Part shown: one piece after another, positions 20,540 through 32,584 of the stretch
Layout of the letters: each line of letters begins with the position of its first letter
How positions within the stretch are numbered: the first letter of the stretch is position 1
Source of the DNA: Gambelia wislizenii
Lineage: Eukaryota; Chordata; Lepidosauria; Squamata; Crotaphytidae
Direction of reading: 5' to 3'
DNA length: 64,000 nucleotides
Assembly: GCA_030847615.1 (NCBI GenBank)
Contig: JAUMIR010000001.1
Span: 157,887,001 to 157,951,000 of the forward strand
Position numbers and translations under genes: made by a program
Notes under the pieces: model-generated
What the model was told of the DNA's origin: nothing
The model's input: the letters and a program-made list of their open reading frames with translations, nothing else
The model's database searches: none

Positions 20540-21385
20540 TGAGCCATTGGCCTCTTGCTAGCTCCTAGTACTAGGAACAGTTATAAGAAGGCTGGTAGGG
20601 AGTTCAAGCACAGTATGTTGGTGAGTGGGCTTCAGGCCACCTGGCCCATTCAGGTTGAGCACATTTTACAATATTATGTTTGCTTGAGAGGTGGGGTATT
20701 GGCTTTGCAGTCCATTAGGACTAGGCTGTCAGCATTGGCCTTCACCCAAAGGTTCAGTGACATAGAGGTAACAGGGCCAAATTTAGGGTTTGCAAGGCTT
20801 TGGAAGAGTGGGAGAAGGGCTGCGTGTCTGATAGACATGAAACATTATCCCCTGAGGTCCTCAAGGGTTTGGGGGATGTGTGGTCTATTTGTGTCTCAAG
20901 CTACAAGGTTATCCTTTTCCATGCTGCAGCTTTGGGGCCTTGCAAGTCAGTAACCACATCCAAAGGGGATGTTTCTGGCAGAGCTCTGAACTGTAGAGAC
21001 TTAGCTCTATCAGAGCAGCAAGAGGTATTAAGGATCAGGAGTTCCAAAAGAAATCATAAGGGGGTAGGGGCAACAGTCACATTGGGTTGGTGCCCTGGTT
21101 GAGCTTTATACTCCGTTAATGCTTTGCAGGCCTATCTACAGGTCAGGGGAACTAGGTCAGGGGAACTGTTTTGTCATGTTGACTTTTTCCCCCTTACCAG
21201 ACATTAATTTGGGACCTGTCACCTCTAAGGCCTTGCAGAACTTGGAACCTATGGGGTGTTATGTTTGGTACCTATACATTTAGGACTGGGGCTGCGTCTA
21301 TGGCTTTTGCCATGGATATTGGCCTGCAGTCTCTCCAATGGATTGGGCATTGGAGATCTTCAGCTTTCGAGAGGTACACGTGTTG
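20540..21385 (+). pseudogene. DIRS tyrosine recombinase
   Basis: Starts at the typical LAPSTRNSYKKAGREF block (20558), followed by an open frame to 20953 covering the N-terminal core-binding region. The C-terminal catalytic box is at about 21270-21385: GTYTFRTGAASMAFAM and WIGHWRSSAFERYT. The family normally has H-S-F-R at the first box (H-x-x-R), here Y-T-F-R, so the His is lost while the Arg and the final Tyr remain. Several frames are needed. In an intact element it would integrate the circular cDNA. Confidence 0.8.
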
Positions 21386-21429
21386 ATTATATTGCATTTC
21401 CTAACTTTGATGTTTTTGTTAGATTCTAG

Positions 21430-21960
21430 GTGCTTTTTTGAGAGGTGATGAGTTCTGATCTGGTGTTCTGGGTAGAATGCCAGGCCCAAAGTTGCCAATT
21501 TGGGCTCAACTGGGGCTGAGCAAGTTGGCCACTGTGTAGTGGCTGGGGAAAGGGTCCTTTGTTAGAGTGGTTTGTTGCCTCTTTTGTTTGAGGAGTACAC
21601 AAGGCCTCCTCCTCATATTCTGGTCATTCACCTCAGGGGGAATGACTTGGGCATGCTGAAGGGCAAGGCCCTCATTCTTCAGGCTCTGCATGACTTCCAG
21701 GTCATATAGAGTAGATGGCCAAGTATAATCTTAGTCTAATCTGATATCTTGCCACGCCTGATTTGGCATGATGAGGGGGATCCTTGATGTCTTGACCTAG
21801 CCTAGTGAAGGGTAAACAGGGATATATGCAATGCTTACATGGAGTTTCAGAAAAATGAAGCTTGCAGGAAACAATGCAGGCATTTGTAAAATGCAAATAA
21901 CAATCTTCCATCATTCCATAAGTCTAGGGAGAGCTGAGGAGAAAGTCCTCTGCTTCTCTA
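21430..21960 (+). pseudogene. SGNH hydrolase domain at the DIRS 3' end
   Basis: Pieces in different frames read PPHILVIHLRGNDLGMLKGK (GND block of SGNH hydrolases) and ALILQALHDFQVI, followed by the degraded KKVNREM-like helix region. The GND Asn is kept. The final D-x-x-H block is not clear. The unit directly follows the recombinase in the same orientation, so it is part of the element and not a host gene. Function in the element is unknown; CR1 ORF1 (11914-12396) carries a related domain. Confidence 0.65.
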
Positions 21961-22550
21961 TGCTGGTGAGAAATCCCGTACCTACCTTGTAGCCACAGCT
22001 GATGTTTTTGATTTGCAGCACCCCTTAAATGCCACACACACTGGGCTTCTCCAATTGTAGATCCAAGTATCCCACCACACTGTTAGTTGCAGTGGAGTAA
22101 AAGGTGGGACTACACTGATCACATGTCTTATACGTCATACTATTTCTGGCCACACAACCAGGGCTGCTCTGGGGGGGTTTCCCCGTTCACTGGTGCATGT
22201 GAATATGTAAATATACATTGCTGTATATTTACTGTATTACTGTATAAGTGGAGATACGCTTATCCATATATGTGCACAATCAAAAAATAATTTAAAAGCA
22301 CTAGGATGGAGTCCCATCCACTGGATGTCCCACCCCCTGCTTTGCACTGCAGTCAATCCACACATGCCACATGGCCAGTTATCTGGATTTTCCACTCAAA
22401 TGCAGAGCAAACTGCTAATCTTACAGATCTGGAGTTTCTTTCAGAAACCCCAGTGAAAATGCTCATAGTTGAAAACATCGTGTGGCAACTGTGCCATGAA
22501 TATGGGGTGAGTACGGGGTTTTTTTTTGCCGTTGTAGACAAGCCCTGAGT
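21961..22550. other. No gene; one MITE end
   Basis: Near 22520-22546 the sequence 'gttgtagacaagccctga' matches the right end of MITE family B plus TGA, but I do not find the left end, so it is a fragment. The rest shows nothing I can name. Confidence 0.4.
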
Positions 22551-22735
22551 GACAGATGCCAGCCTCATCCTGGCTGACTTAAGTAAATTTCCCCCAGGGG
22601 ACCTGAGGTAATTGGGTAGATTATACGGGAGAAGGCGATGACTTAAACCCAAACTGTGTAGGATTTTAAACGTAACAACCAACACTTTGTACCTTGTCCA
22701 GAAAGTAATTGGCATCAAGGCATTGACATAGAAAT
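22551..22735 (-). mobile_element. L2 LINE fragment, end of RT
   Basis: Minus-strand frame 22353-22718 contains RYKVLVVTFKILHSLGLSHR followed by LLPYNLPNYLRSPGGNLLK, the C-terminal block of L2 reverse transcriptases (compare AQYKVLVITFKALNGLGPTY in the copy at 46225). Only this 180-bp piece is present; no 3' tail is attached. Confidence 0.75.
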
Positions 22736-22969
22736 TGCACCGGAATCAGTGCAGAAACTTGAACTGGAAACAAAACTGTGGCATCCTATGAGGCTTTTTG
22801 TACACATCAGAGCCCAGTGCAGGGAACAAGCCTATGCTGTCTAAATGCCAAGTGCGTGGATGGTTCTGACAGAGGTAGAATACTGAAGTTGTGGTCAAGC
22901 ATAGGTGGAATGAAATCATGTGACTCATTCAGCCAGTGATAGTGATGCAAAAAAAAGATGGGAGGGACA

Positions 22970-23801
22970 GGTGAATAGGCACTAAATCCCTTTAAAAAAA
23001 AATCCCAATAACAGACACCCACCCCCCCGGATCTTAAAGAATGGTAGATCCGGGGGAGGTGTTTTAATGATGGGCATGGAGACGAGCGCAGGGGTTGGCG
23101 AGGGCGTAGCTACGCCCTGGCTAGGAGGAGACAGGGGAAGGGATGAGGCAGGGCCTATTTTACCCTTTGCCACCCCTGGCTTCCTCTTTTCCACTGGATT
23201 GAAGAAGGGAGAACATCTAGCAATTGGAACCTTTCGAACTAGAAGGAGAGCTAGAAGAAGGCTGTGCTGTGCTTGTGGGGTTAGATGATTGAGCAACAGC
23301 CCAGCAGTGTGGTTGTCTGATTTCTGATTGATTTTTGATTGAATTTACGTAATTTTGATTAATAGGCTTTATTGCTTTGGTCTCTTTTCTTTGTTTCCTT
23401 TGTTCTCTCTGTTCTCCATTTGGACCACGTGGTCCCCCTCCCTCTGTTTCTGATTGCCTTGATTGATCAATTGTGTTGATTGTTTATTTGGTGGATTGTT
23501 TGATTGTTTTATTGGACTGTGAATTGAATTGAATTGAATTGAATTGAATTGGCCAACCGTGCGCGCGGGAGAAAGGGCTTTCTCCCGCGCCCCTTTCTCT
23601 CCCATGCCCCCTTTCTCCCCTCCTGCTTGCTGCTTTCTCCCTGGACGCCACCGCTGCTTCGCTGCCTCTCACAGCCCACGTGGTTCCGTGGCTCACTAGA
23701 AGGCCGCTTTCGCCCCCTTCACCGCTGCTGCCGCCCTCCAGCCTCCTCGCGGCCGGTGAATAGGCACTAAATCCCATTTTTTTAAAAAAAAATCCCAATA
23801 A
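22970..23801. other. CpG- and palindrome-rich block between 42-47-bp direct repeats
   Basis: The sequence starting 'ggtgaataggcactaaatcc' and ending in A-run plus 'aatcccaata' occurs at 22970-23011 and again at 23755-23801. Between them lie 743 bp much richer in CG dinucleotides than the surroundings, with a stem CCCCCGGATCT/AGATCCGGGGG (23024-23056), the palindromes GGGCGTAGCTACGCCC (23102-23117) and GGACCACGTGGTCC (23422-23435), six GAATT units (23521-23550) and a 13-bp-arm hairpin (23563-23590). No protein recognised. It could be an insertion with a very long target duplication, a tandem 5' UTR monomer of a retroelement, or a promoter-like CpG island. Confidence 0.6.
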
Positions 23802-24580
23802 TAAATATTAAATATTAGATAATAAATATTAGAACATGTGGCATTCTAAATGAAACATTTTCCACTGAATTCTCTCTTAACATTCTAAGTTTTCATCTTT
23901 ATGAAGCTGTTCTGAGTAGAGGAGTAAATTGAATTGCAAATGCTTTTTTAAAAAGCCATACAATAGCAGAAGCAGTACATTCTGGGGTGCCCTATTGTCT
24001 TCTCTTTCTGTCTCTCTTTTTTAAAAAAACAAATGAAAGGAGAATCAAATACACATTCCTCTGAGTGTTTTAAAGGAATTCTGTTGGGGGATGAATAGCC
24101 AGCATGCATATAACCACACACATATGTAGGGATAAATTTACAAGCTACAATATCCAGACATCATGAGGCTCTGCTAATAATTTTCCCAAACTTACCAGAC
24201 TGTAGCTACATTTATGATCTGTAGATTTATTGATTTTAGTTATTTTATCTTTTCCATAATGGGAAACTACCCTAGGACCGTTGACCTACTCTTGTTATAA
24301 ATATATTGTAGTCTACTTTCATCATAGCACAATGCTTAAGCCTGGAGCTTTAGATGTTATTATGAACCGATGGTATTATGAAGAAGGTGGTTATAACAAG
24401 GTTTTAAAATAACCATTTAACCTTTCAAACACATATCAAACATACTTTTTTACACATCTGTAACTGCAACACATCTGGGTAACCAAATAGGACCATTTCT
24501 GGCAAAGGTTTGAGCGTATACAGCAAAATGCATGGTGCTCCTCAGAGTGCTACAACCTGAGAAATAGATATTGATGAATA
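23802..24580. other. AT-rich stretch, nothing recognised
   Basis: No coding motif, RNA gene or named repeat. Confidence 0.45.
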
Positions 24581-24809
24581 TAATAATAAAGCTTATTTAT
24601 AATGCCCTTTCTATCACAGAGTGGAACAACAATCATATACAATCAGAGACAAAGACAATAACACCTAACTCTATAAATATATATAAAAACATCCTACCAG
24701 TCACTGCCCATCTCAGCAACCTCAGGCACAATCCCACAGCTTAATCCAGCTGTGTTACTGTCTTAACAGCCATGTTATTAATCCAGCTGTGTTATTGTCT
24801 TAATCCAGT

Positions 24810-25082
24810 TTATGGAGCCCTGGTGGCGCAGTGGTTAAATGCCAGTACTGCAAGCCACCACGTTGCAAGTTTGATTCCAGCGGGCTCCAAGGTTCACTCA
24901 GCCTTCCATCCTTTCATAGGTCAGTAAAATGAGTACCCGGCTTGTGGGGGCAATTGGCTAATACACATGAGAAACTGCTTAATGCAGTGTGGATGTGTAA
25001 ATTGCTATTGCTTAAAACAATTTGTAAGCCGCTCTGATAGCCTTGGGGCTGAAGAGCGGGGTATAAATAAACAAATTTTAAA
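24810..25082 (+). mobile_element. Sauria SINE, full length
   Basis: Begins 'ggagccctggtggcgcagtg', has a B-box-like 'gtttgattcc', continues 'gtaaaatgagtacccggctt' and ends 'gagcggggtataaataaac'. Direct repeats 'aatccagt' flank it (24802-24809 and 25083-25090), so it inserted by target-primed reverse transcription into the L2 3' UTR. Sauria SINEs are squamate tRNA SINEs with a Bov-B-like tail. Confidence 0.9.
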
Positions 25083-25333
25083 AATCCAGTGAATCAAAGA
25101 GGAAGGTCTTCAATCCCTTATGAAAATAGGTGAGATCCTCCTCCAGCCAGAGGTCCAAAGGAAGACCTTTTCACAGATATGGAGCCAGGTCTTGAAAGGT
25201 TCACAGACTTGACAGAGCTGTGTGAATTGGTAGAACAGACAATAATCCTTTGCTTGTAGATCTTAAATTCCTAGATGATGTATACCATGCTAGCTGATCT
25301 GTTAGGTACTGTGGGAGATTAGTGCACAGAGCC

Positions 25334-27177
25334 CTAAATACAAGAACCAAAATTTTGAAACAGGCTCAGCCCAAACTGGTAGCCAGTGAAGGGGTCTACC
25401 AGTGGGGAAGAAGCATGTGAATATTTAGGTAGATTTAAAACAACCCAGATGACACTGTTCTGAATTAAAGCCAGAGGAAGAAGAGAGCAAGAAGGCAAAC
25501 CTGCCAATAGGCTATTACAATAATCCAGGAATGACATAATCAAAGCCTGGACAAGCAGATGGGTAGTCAAGAACCTACTGATCCTTCAGTTGTTCAAAAA
25601 ATGGAAATTATCTGTCTTTGCTAAAGGGAGCAGGGAGAAATGGTCATCCAGCAGGACTCGAAGGTTCCTGGCAACCAAAACAAGAATCACTATGCAACCC
25701 TGTAAACACAGTGGAGGGTATAAAAGAGGGGCTACTGGATGGTCAGGCTGAAACACCAAGATCTCCATTTTTACATAGTCAGCTTAAGATGGTGAGTGGT
25801 CATCCACAAAGTAATACTTGACAAGCAATCCATCATGGATTTCTGCACAGAGGCATCAATTGATTTAAAACTGGAAAATCTGTGTGTCATCTGCATAAAT
25901 GTGGTACTGAAAACCCAAATCTGAATTCTAAAATTCATAAGAAAAGAAGAGGACCCCAAACTATTCCTTCTGGAACCGCTAAAGTTACAGGAAAAGCTTA
26001 TACAGTAGATCCCTGAAGTGAAACAGAGGAGGAGCAGTCAAACAAAAAAAGATTTAAACTAGGACAAAGTGTTCCCATTATTCCCAATGATGCCAACCAT
26101 AATAGTAAAATCTGATGATCCAAAGTGTTGAAGGTTGAAGAAAGATTCAATAGGATCAACACAGATGATTGATGCTGAAGCCACTAGAATATCATTTACT
26201 ACATGACAAGGCCATTTGAGTGGTGTGACCTATATGAAACCCTGACTGAAGTGGGTTGAGGAGATCAGGTGTAGTCAGGTAAGGCATCAGTTGGGAAAGG
26301 GCAGCTCTCTCCGAAATTTTGGAAAGAAAGGGAAGAAGAGACATGGGTTGATAATTAACACAAAGTGAAGGATTCAGAGAAGGTTTCTTTAATAGAAGAT
26401 GCAAGATATCATGGTTAAAACAGCCCAGGCCGGTGGGGGGCGGGCTTAAAAAGGAACAGTTCATCAAATGGATTATATAAGGCAGAAGCAGCACCAAAGG
26501 GATTGGATAAAGAACAGAAGAAAAGGGGTCAGTAGGACATGAAGTGGGAGAAGATGACAACACAGTCTGACCCATGATTGTCTCTGTAACAGGGGGGGGG
26601 GGAATGAAACTGCCCATGATGGTAAAGACATAGTCTAGGCCAATGACTGTGGTAAATCAACTGATGGCAATGGAGGTGGAGAGCCATCCACAAAAAACAA
26701 ATTAACAATTGAGATCACCTTCTAATGAAAGAAGGAGGCAAGTCACTTGCAGAGAGATCCTGAACTAAAGGACCCGCATCACATCCAGTCACAGGACTCA
26801 ATAAAGTATTAAAGGTGGCAAATAACTGGTGAGGGCTTGAGCATGAATCTTCTGCAAATAGGATTGGCAAGATTCATCTATGTGAGAATAATAAATTGTA
26901 CAAGCCATCCTCAAGCTTTGACACAATTCATCTAATGAGTTCTCTCTCCACCAACCAAAAGACAGCTCACTCCACACGCAGCTTTGAATACGGCCAAGAT
27001 CTTAGTTGGCACTGTGTGACTAAACAGGTTCTTGATGGGGCCACAACTTCTAACAGCAGTTTTTGTTACAATGTTAAATTGATTAGCTAGAGCATCTGGA
27101 TTTAAGGCATCTTCCAAAAAATTCTGATCCACTACTGTATCGCCCAGCTCCATCTCATTCTCTGGTACCCCATTCAT
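25334..27177 (-). pseudogene. L2 reverse transcriptase, fragmented
   Basis: From high to low coordinates: LFSHTVPTKILAVFKAACG-type linker (26932-27177); LLKKPSLNPSLCVNYQPMSL with LLPFLSKISERAALSQL and SGFHIGHTTQMAL (26192-26617), the RT N-terminal blocks; CLSSITLWMTTHHLKLTM (25771-25959); ARNLRVLLDDHFSLLPLA (25586-25768); and QALIMSFLDYCNSLLAGLPS (25334-25570). Each piece needs another frame. The region with the catalytic Y/FADD is too decayed to read. Confidence 0.75.
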
Positions 27178-27550
27178 CCATTCATTCTTCCACCTAAAAT
27201 AGGGCTGGTAACTGACTGAGGACTTGGGAGAAGGAATCCAGAGATATCCTAGATAAATCCCAACAGTGTCTCACTTGGTTGATGAGGGGAAGAGGAGGTC
27301 AAACCTCTATAGTGCTTTGGTGTAGCATATAAGCTTCTGTTATAGTTTTCACATAATGTACTAAAAAGGAAGCTTCTGGCCCTTCTTCATTCCCATATAA
27401 GTGAACAGTTGAAAGGACAAAAACACTCAGTAGTTGGGAATTGAAGAATAGAAACCCATTTTTAATGTCCCAAACAAGGTCCTTGGCCCTACAGGTCACT
27501 GGTTAAGTCAAAGTAACAGGTTCTGGTAGTCTATCCTGTCAACTGGGTCT

Positions 27551-28631
27551 GGGCTCCTCATAATCATGCCCAGAGTCATTCTAACACATGTTTCTGTTTT
27601 ATGCAGAATGGCATGACCCACATCCCCAAAGTCAAGGTGCACAGTGCCCTAGGCAAGCTGAGTTATTTCAGCACCTGAAAACTCTTGCCAGTGTTTTTCC
27701 TCCTTCCTGGAAGTTTTAAAAAGTGAAATAAATTGACTAGCACTTTTTTACTTTTTAATGATAAAAATCTGCCAGAGCAGCAGCCTCAATTTTTCTGATG
27801 CTAGCACCAGTCTTGAGTAACCTTATACAAAATAACCTCTTTCCTGATCAACTGAGCTACAAGAGCAGTAATGCTCTCCTTAAATATGCTTGGCAGTGTA
27901 AATCAAGATCTTAATGTGGGTGAGTTATGTTATCCCACAACCCTCCACAGACCAGAACACACCACTGCTTAAACAACTCTTGTATTTATTTAGGGAACAT
28001 CAAAACTAGGAAAATACAGTCATACAAAAAGGGTAGAAAATAATGGCCAAAGTTCTACACTGGCACTGTGTAACATAAATTTCTACATGTAGATTTGCAC
28101 ACATAACCCTTTCTTTTTTGCACACAGAACCCTTTCATTGAATGGCAACCTTGTACAACTGAACCAAGACACTAAATGATTGACCACATGCACAATCTGA
28201 TGTGCATGCATATCCATGCACAATGTGCAGTGTGAATCAGTGGCACCATACATGCAACTCCACTTTTGCAACCTCAATCTGAACGTAGATGTTCTGCATT
28301 GGACAAAAATGTCCAACCACTTCCATAGGAGCACTCTCCTCCTCTACCCACACTTCCAGCCAATCACTCTCTCTGAATCTGCTCACCACTCCACCTCTCC
28401 TTCTGCCCTTCTCCAACTCATACTATTATACCATGTTTATTGTTTCAAATGCCACTAGCTTAATAGGATTTGCTTAATAACACAATGTTTTGAAATATCT
28501 GCCTTAGTAGCTTCCACATTTAGCTTCTTTTGTCTTTTAAAGAAACACCAGGATTTTGGACCAGCTGTGATCATAGGCAACAAATACCAATCAAGGCTGC
28601 CATGTAATTTTATTTATTTGCAAAAGCAAAC
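27551..28631. other. No gene or named repeat seen
   Basis: Open frames at 28083-28334 and 28216-28458 overlap on opposite strands and show no domain. Nothing else recognised. Confidence 0.4.
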
Positions 28632-28838
28632 AGCCAGTGTGGTATAGTGGTATGAGCACTGGCTTCTGGAGCACCAGGGTTCGAATCTCCATTCAGCCAT
28701 TGACACCTGTGGGTGACCTTGGACAAGGCATACCCAGAGGAAGGCCATGGCAAACCACCTCTGAACAAATCTGGCCAAGAAAACCCTATGTCTTAGGATT
28801 GCTGTAAGCTGGAAACAACTTGAAAGCACACAGTGACA
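28632..28838 (+). mobile_element. tRNA-derived SINE, full length
   Basis: 'cagccagtgtggtatagtgg' head, B box GGTTCGAATCT (28679-28689), core 'gggtgaccttggacaaggca', 'cacctctgaacaaatctggc', and tail 'gaaagcacacagtgacaaca'. Same family as 3423, 50437 and 60291. Confidence 0.8.
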
Positions 28839-29414
28839 ACAATGGAAGGTGCAGCAACCATGTACCACAGATATACATGAACACCCACCTAAAAGATATT
28901 GTCCAGTAAATTCAAAAGGACTTGTTTCAGCATCACAATGTGGACAGGGTTCTGAATTCAACATACACATCTACATCACCAATATCAGTGGAAGACTGTT
29001 AACAGTGCATAATTTCTTCCATAGATTCTTCCATTCATGGAGAATTCATGGGGAATACATTCATCTATTCTTTTCCTTGACTGGGTTGATCCTTTGGAAC
29101 TAAGTTCTACTCTTTTAGAAGTAGCAGCAGGCAGAAGTACAGGAGTAACTGAACTGACCTAATTATTCAAAGAAAATATCCAAGGAGCAAACCCAGTTCC
29201 TTTGTCTCGCTTCTGAAAACAATTGTCTAATTTCCCCTTCCTGACACTCACAGCTACCAAGTAAAAACGCGAATGGACATTATAATATAAGCTTTGTTGC
29301 CTGTCCATCTAATAGGAATTAATTCTATGGATACCAACAATTTCATTGTGTTATACGATGTTACAGAATTGGTTAACTGTGTTTTCCTCTAAAGAGTGAA
29401 ATCCATTAGATTTA
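28839..29414. other. No gene or named repeat seen
   Basis: The 84-codon open frame at 28849-29103 and the 118-codon minus frame at 28614-28970 run through or beside the SINE and show no domain. Confidence 0.4.
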
Positions 29415-30034
29415 GGACTTTATCAGATGCAGTAAAAATCATGGGATTACAACGTCATGGTAGCATGAACAGGTGCAGCTACTGCATGATGTCGTTGTTG
29501 TCATCTTGTGATTACCCCATGCCCCAGCCGTGAATAAGGCATTCCTTTTAATTGATGAGACAAGCCATCAATAGATCGCCAATATCACTTTTTTCATGGT
29601 ATTGAGGGCATACAAAAACATGTCCCATTGTAATCATGATATTACAATGTGAACGGGCACTCCTCAGCCAGCAAACTTTGGGCTGAGAACCAAAAAATGA
29701 AGCACAGGATGCTCTTTTTATGAACTGTTGCATCTAGTTTGCATGTTTTTAGCTTTGTTTCAGTGCTTGTGTGTTCATTAACTTTGTTAATTTAGGGAGT
29801 TTTAAGCATGCTCATGTCTTCTCATGAGAACAGCTGAAATCTCGCCCGTGCCAAATTGCAGAAGTAAATTCCTGTTCTTAAAGCACTAGTAGTCATCGTG
29901 CAATAATTCCATGGGGTTTCTTTCTTTTCTGTGATTACAGCTACATGTGATAATAAGTGTTATTGTGCCACAATGTTCCTGCTATCTTCATTCGCAGAAT
30001 TATAGCATTTTAAAATGCTAGTCTGATAAAGTCT
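29415..30034 (+). mobile_element. MITE family A, uninterrupted copy
   Basis: Ends GGACTTTATCAGATGC and GCTAGTCTGATAAAGTCT; flanks TTA and TTT. Internal hairpin ATTGATG...CCATCAAT at 29551-29573. 620 bp, no coding capacity. It is the reference for recognising the LINE insertion in the 15.5-kb copy. Confidence 0.8.
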
Positions 30035-31373
30035 TTTAGTAGTGGCTGTTCAAGAACTTCACCATGTGGAATACTTTATGGTGCAAATCTAAGAAATGTC
30101 CTATGATTTTTGTAGACTTCTGATTATTAAAAGAATATATGATATACATTTTTGAAATGCAAATGGAAAATGCAAAGGAAATGTTTTTTCAGTCATTTTT
30201 AACTGAAAAGCCCTGTCCCAACCTAATTAAATAAAATAATCCTTACACTTTCACTGACAGGAAGGCCAATTTAATGACATTTTGGAAATTATTTTTAGCC
30301 AGTCAATTTGGTTTTAAAATCTGCCTATATTTGGAGGTATTATTGTGGCTTCTAAATCATACCTTTGGAATTTCTGTTATTTAAAACATATTCAAAGTTT
30401 AAAAGATTGACATTTTAAAATTATTTCCTCATATTTCGGCTCTCATTGAATTTATTTAAGGAAATTATATTTGACAGGACCAATTACAACATGTCTAATG
30501 GTTAAATTAAACTGAGAGTGGAAAGAGAATTTTGACATCTTTTCCTCATCATTTTCCCACAGACACACATGCACATGCAGACACATATATATATTTCAGA
30601 AATTTCAATGAGTCCATAAAAGGATATATCACTGGTTCAGCTCTCACCCACAATAGGGTTACACAAAGTTTTGATAAACTTGTCTGCATAACATCTTGGT
30701 TACTGATCACTGATACAGTATTCTTATGGCACAAAATGCTTTATAATTTTCATGCCAATTGTTTTACAATCCTATTAGGTTACTTTGTCAAGAGTAAATC
30801 CCCCAGTTGCAAATGATGGCTGGAATCCTATTGGGCAGGTATGAATGTTTAACTACTGTAGTTATAGAACTATGCAGTGAATTCCAACCCAAACCCCTCC
30901 AGTCCTTACATATTGGGAAGTAGCTACTGCAGTCAACAGCAGTCCATTCCCCTGTTACTCAGGAAGCAGCTGACTGAAGTTCCCACCCCCCTCTCGTGTG
31001 TGATCTCCACTGTGATAGTGATAGGCAGAAGCGGGATCCCTGTTGCAATTACCCCTCATGCTGGAGTTCACTCATGTGAAAGGGGTGGAACCATCAGTCA
31101 GATACTTCCCGAGCAACAGGGGAACTGACCTCCATAGATCACAGAGGCTGCTTCCTGGTAAGTGGGGACTGGAGGACTTGTACAGTCCCTAAACAAGGGG
31201 CTACATATGGATGTAGCCCCAGGGATCATGAATGCCACACAGTTATGAATGCATAACTCCCAGTTACACATTCTTAACTGTGTCTTGTAGCTAAAGAATT
31301 TTGGCCAATAACAATAACTACTACTGCTACTACTACTGTTAGAAAACCTCATCTGGCAAGTCCAAGAAGATTA
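30035..31373. other. Low-repeat AT-rich stretch
   Basis: No coding motif or named repeat. 30120-30520 is strongly AT-rich single-copy-looking sequence. Confidence 0.45.
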
Positions 31374-31581
31374 TCACACTACACCGTTATAGCACTATTA
31401 TTCCACTTTAACTGCTATGGCTGCCTTCTGTGGAATCCTGGGATTTGCAGTTTCGGTAGGGGCATTTAGAGCTCTTAGCCAGAGAGCTCTTAGGCCTCAC
31501 TAAACTACAAATCCCAGAATTCCACAGAAGGCAGCCATAGCAGTTAAAGTGGAATAATAGCACTATGACAGTGTAGTGTGA
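31374..31581. mobile_element. Palindromic MITE with TTA duplication
   Basis: TCACACTACAC at the left and GTGTAGTGTGA at the right start two arms that pair over most of the 208 bp ('actgctatggctgccttctg' and its complement). TTA flanks both ends (31371-31373, 31582-31584). Confidence 0.8.
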
Positions 31582-32444
31582 TTAAGTGGCAAGTCTGCCT
31601 TCCACAACCTGACATCCTTCAGATAAGCTGGACTACAATTCCTATCACAATGGGCCATGGCTGGGGCGGGGGTGTATTTAATCTCACACATCCAGGAAGT
31701 GCCAGATTGAAGAGAATTTCTGTAAGCAAAGAATAATATCCATGAGGTATCTTTCTTATCTCGTTAAATGTATTAGAGGTTTATATTGGTCTTGTTCCAT
31801 TGAATTTTTATGGCTTTCCCAAGAATTATAGCTTGGAAGTATTGAAAATCCCTAGCATTCCCTAGAATTCAGTAGCATGCACCACCTAACTAGATTTTCT
31901 TGACTATTCTGGGAAGATAAATTTACTGTAAAAAAATATTTTAAGTCCTATGGTTGCTTCCACGCTTTCTTTCAAATTACTAGACTTCCAAAAGGGGAAT
32001 CCATACAATATCATTATCAAAGGAGACAAAATGTCCAGTGCTTCCTGTGGACCCCCCACTCAAAAAAATGGAATTGTAGCAGTAGTATGGATGGACTGTT
32101 GAGGCTTTTCAGGATCCTGCATCTTTAATTAAAATTTCCAAGTTTTGCTCATTTAATTATCCCTTGATTAGCCTCTCATAATTGTTGTTCTTGAGGAGGG
32201 AACAAAGTTTTAAAGACTGTTTACATGTAATAGTAATTTTAAAAAGCAAAACTGCATTGTTACAAAATAGCACCGTTTTATCATAGAGATGTAAATAAAA
32301 AGCAATGCAAGTAAATTAGTAACCAAAGCCTCACCTCTGTGCCACAGTAAGACAATAATATGGTCCTCAGACAATCAATATAGCGTAATGGAATGGAAAG
32401 ACCCAGGTGAAATCCACGCTCAGCCTTGAAACTTTCTGATATAC
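31582..32444. other. No gene or named repeat seen
   Basis: No coding motif. Mixed AT-rich sequence. Confidence 0.4.
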
Positions 32445-32584
32445 AATAGTGTAATAAAATGGTGTCCTTGATAATAAAACAGCAAAATCAAGGTTTGCTT
32501 TTGGAATGTCTTTTGGGGAATATTTTCAAACTATGGTTGTTTGAATCCATGGATGCAGAATCCGTGGATATGGAGGGCCAACTG
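32445..32584 (+). mobile_element. Tigger-like MITE, left part lost
   Basis: Matches the right two thirds of the 41522 copy ('aaaatcaaggtttgcttttg') and ends GGATATGGAGGGCCAACTG followed by TA. Confidence 0.65.

Larger units (their letters stand above)
18630..21960 (+). mobile_element. DIRS-like tyrosine recombinase retrotransposon, decayed
   Basis: In order on the plus strand: a Gag-like segment, reverse transcriptase, RNase H, tyrosine recombinase, and an SGNH hydrolase. This order and the recombinase identify a DIRS-type element, which integrates by recombinase instead of a DDE integrase. Every ORF has stops and frameshifts. I could not define the terminal repeats or internal complementary region, so the ends are approximate. 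Confidence 0.8.
24585..27550 (-). mobile_element. L2 LINE, old copy
   Basis: The 3' end with 'aataataaagcttatttata' lies near 24590 and the coding part extends up to about 27550 on the minus strand. It holds pieces of endonuclease-RT linker, RT palm and RT C-terminus in order, so it was once long. A Sauria SINE with its own duplication is in the 3' UTR. Decay is much greater than in the L2 at 43100-48985. Confidence 0.75.

Noticed and set aside
23484..23798. Gly/Arg/Ser-rich 104-codon frame in the CpG-rich block
   Set aside because: The composition is explained by CG-rich and GAATT simple sequence; it starts inside the flanking direct repeat and shows no domain.
28679..28689. A tRNA gene suggested by the B box
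   Set aside because: No cloverleaf can be drawn through it; it is the promoter of a SINE with a MIR-like core.
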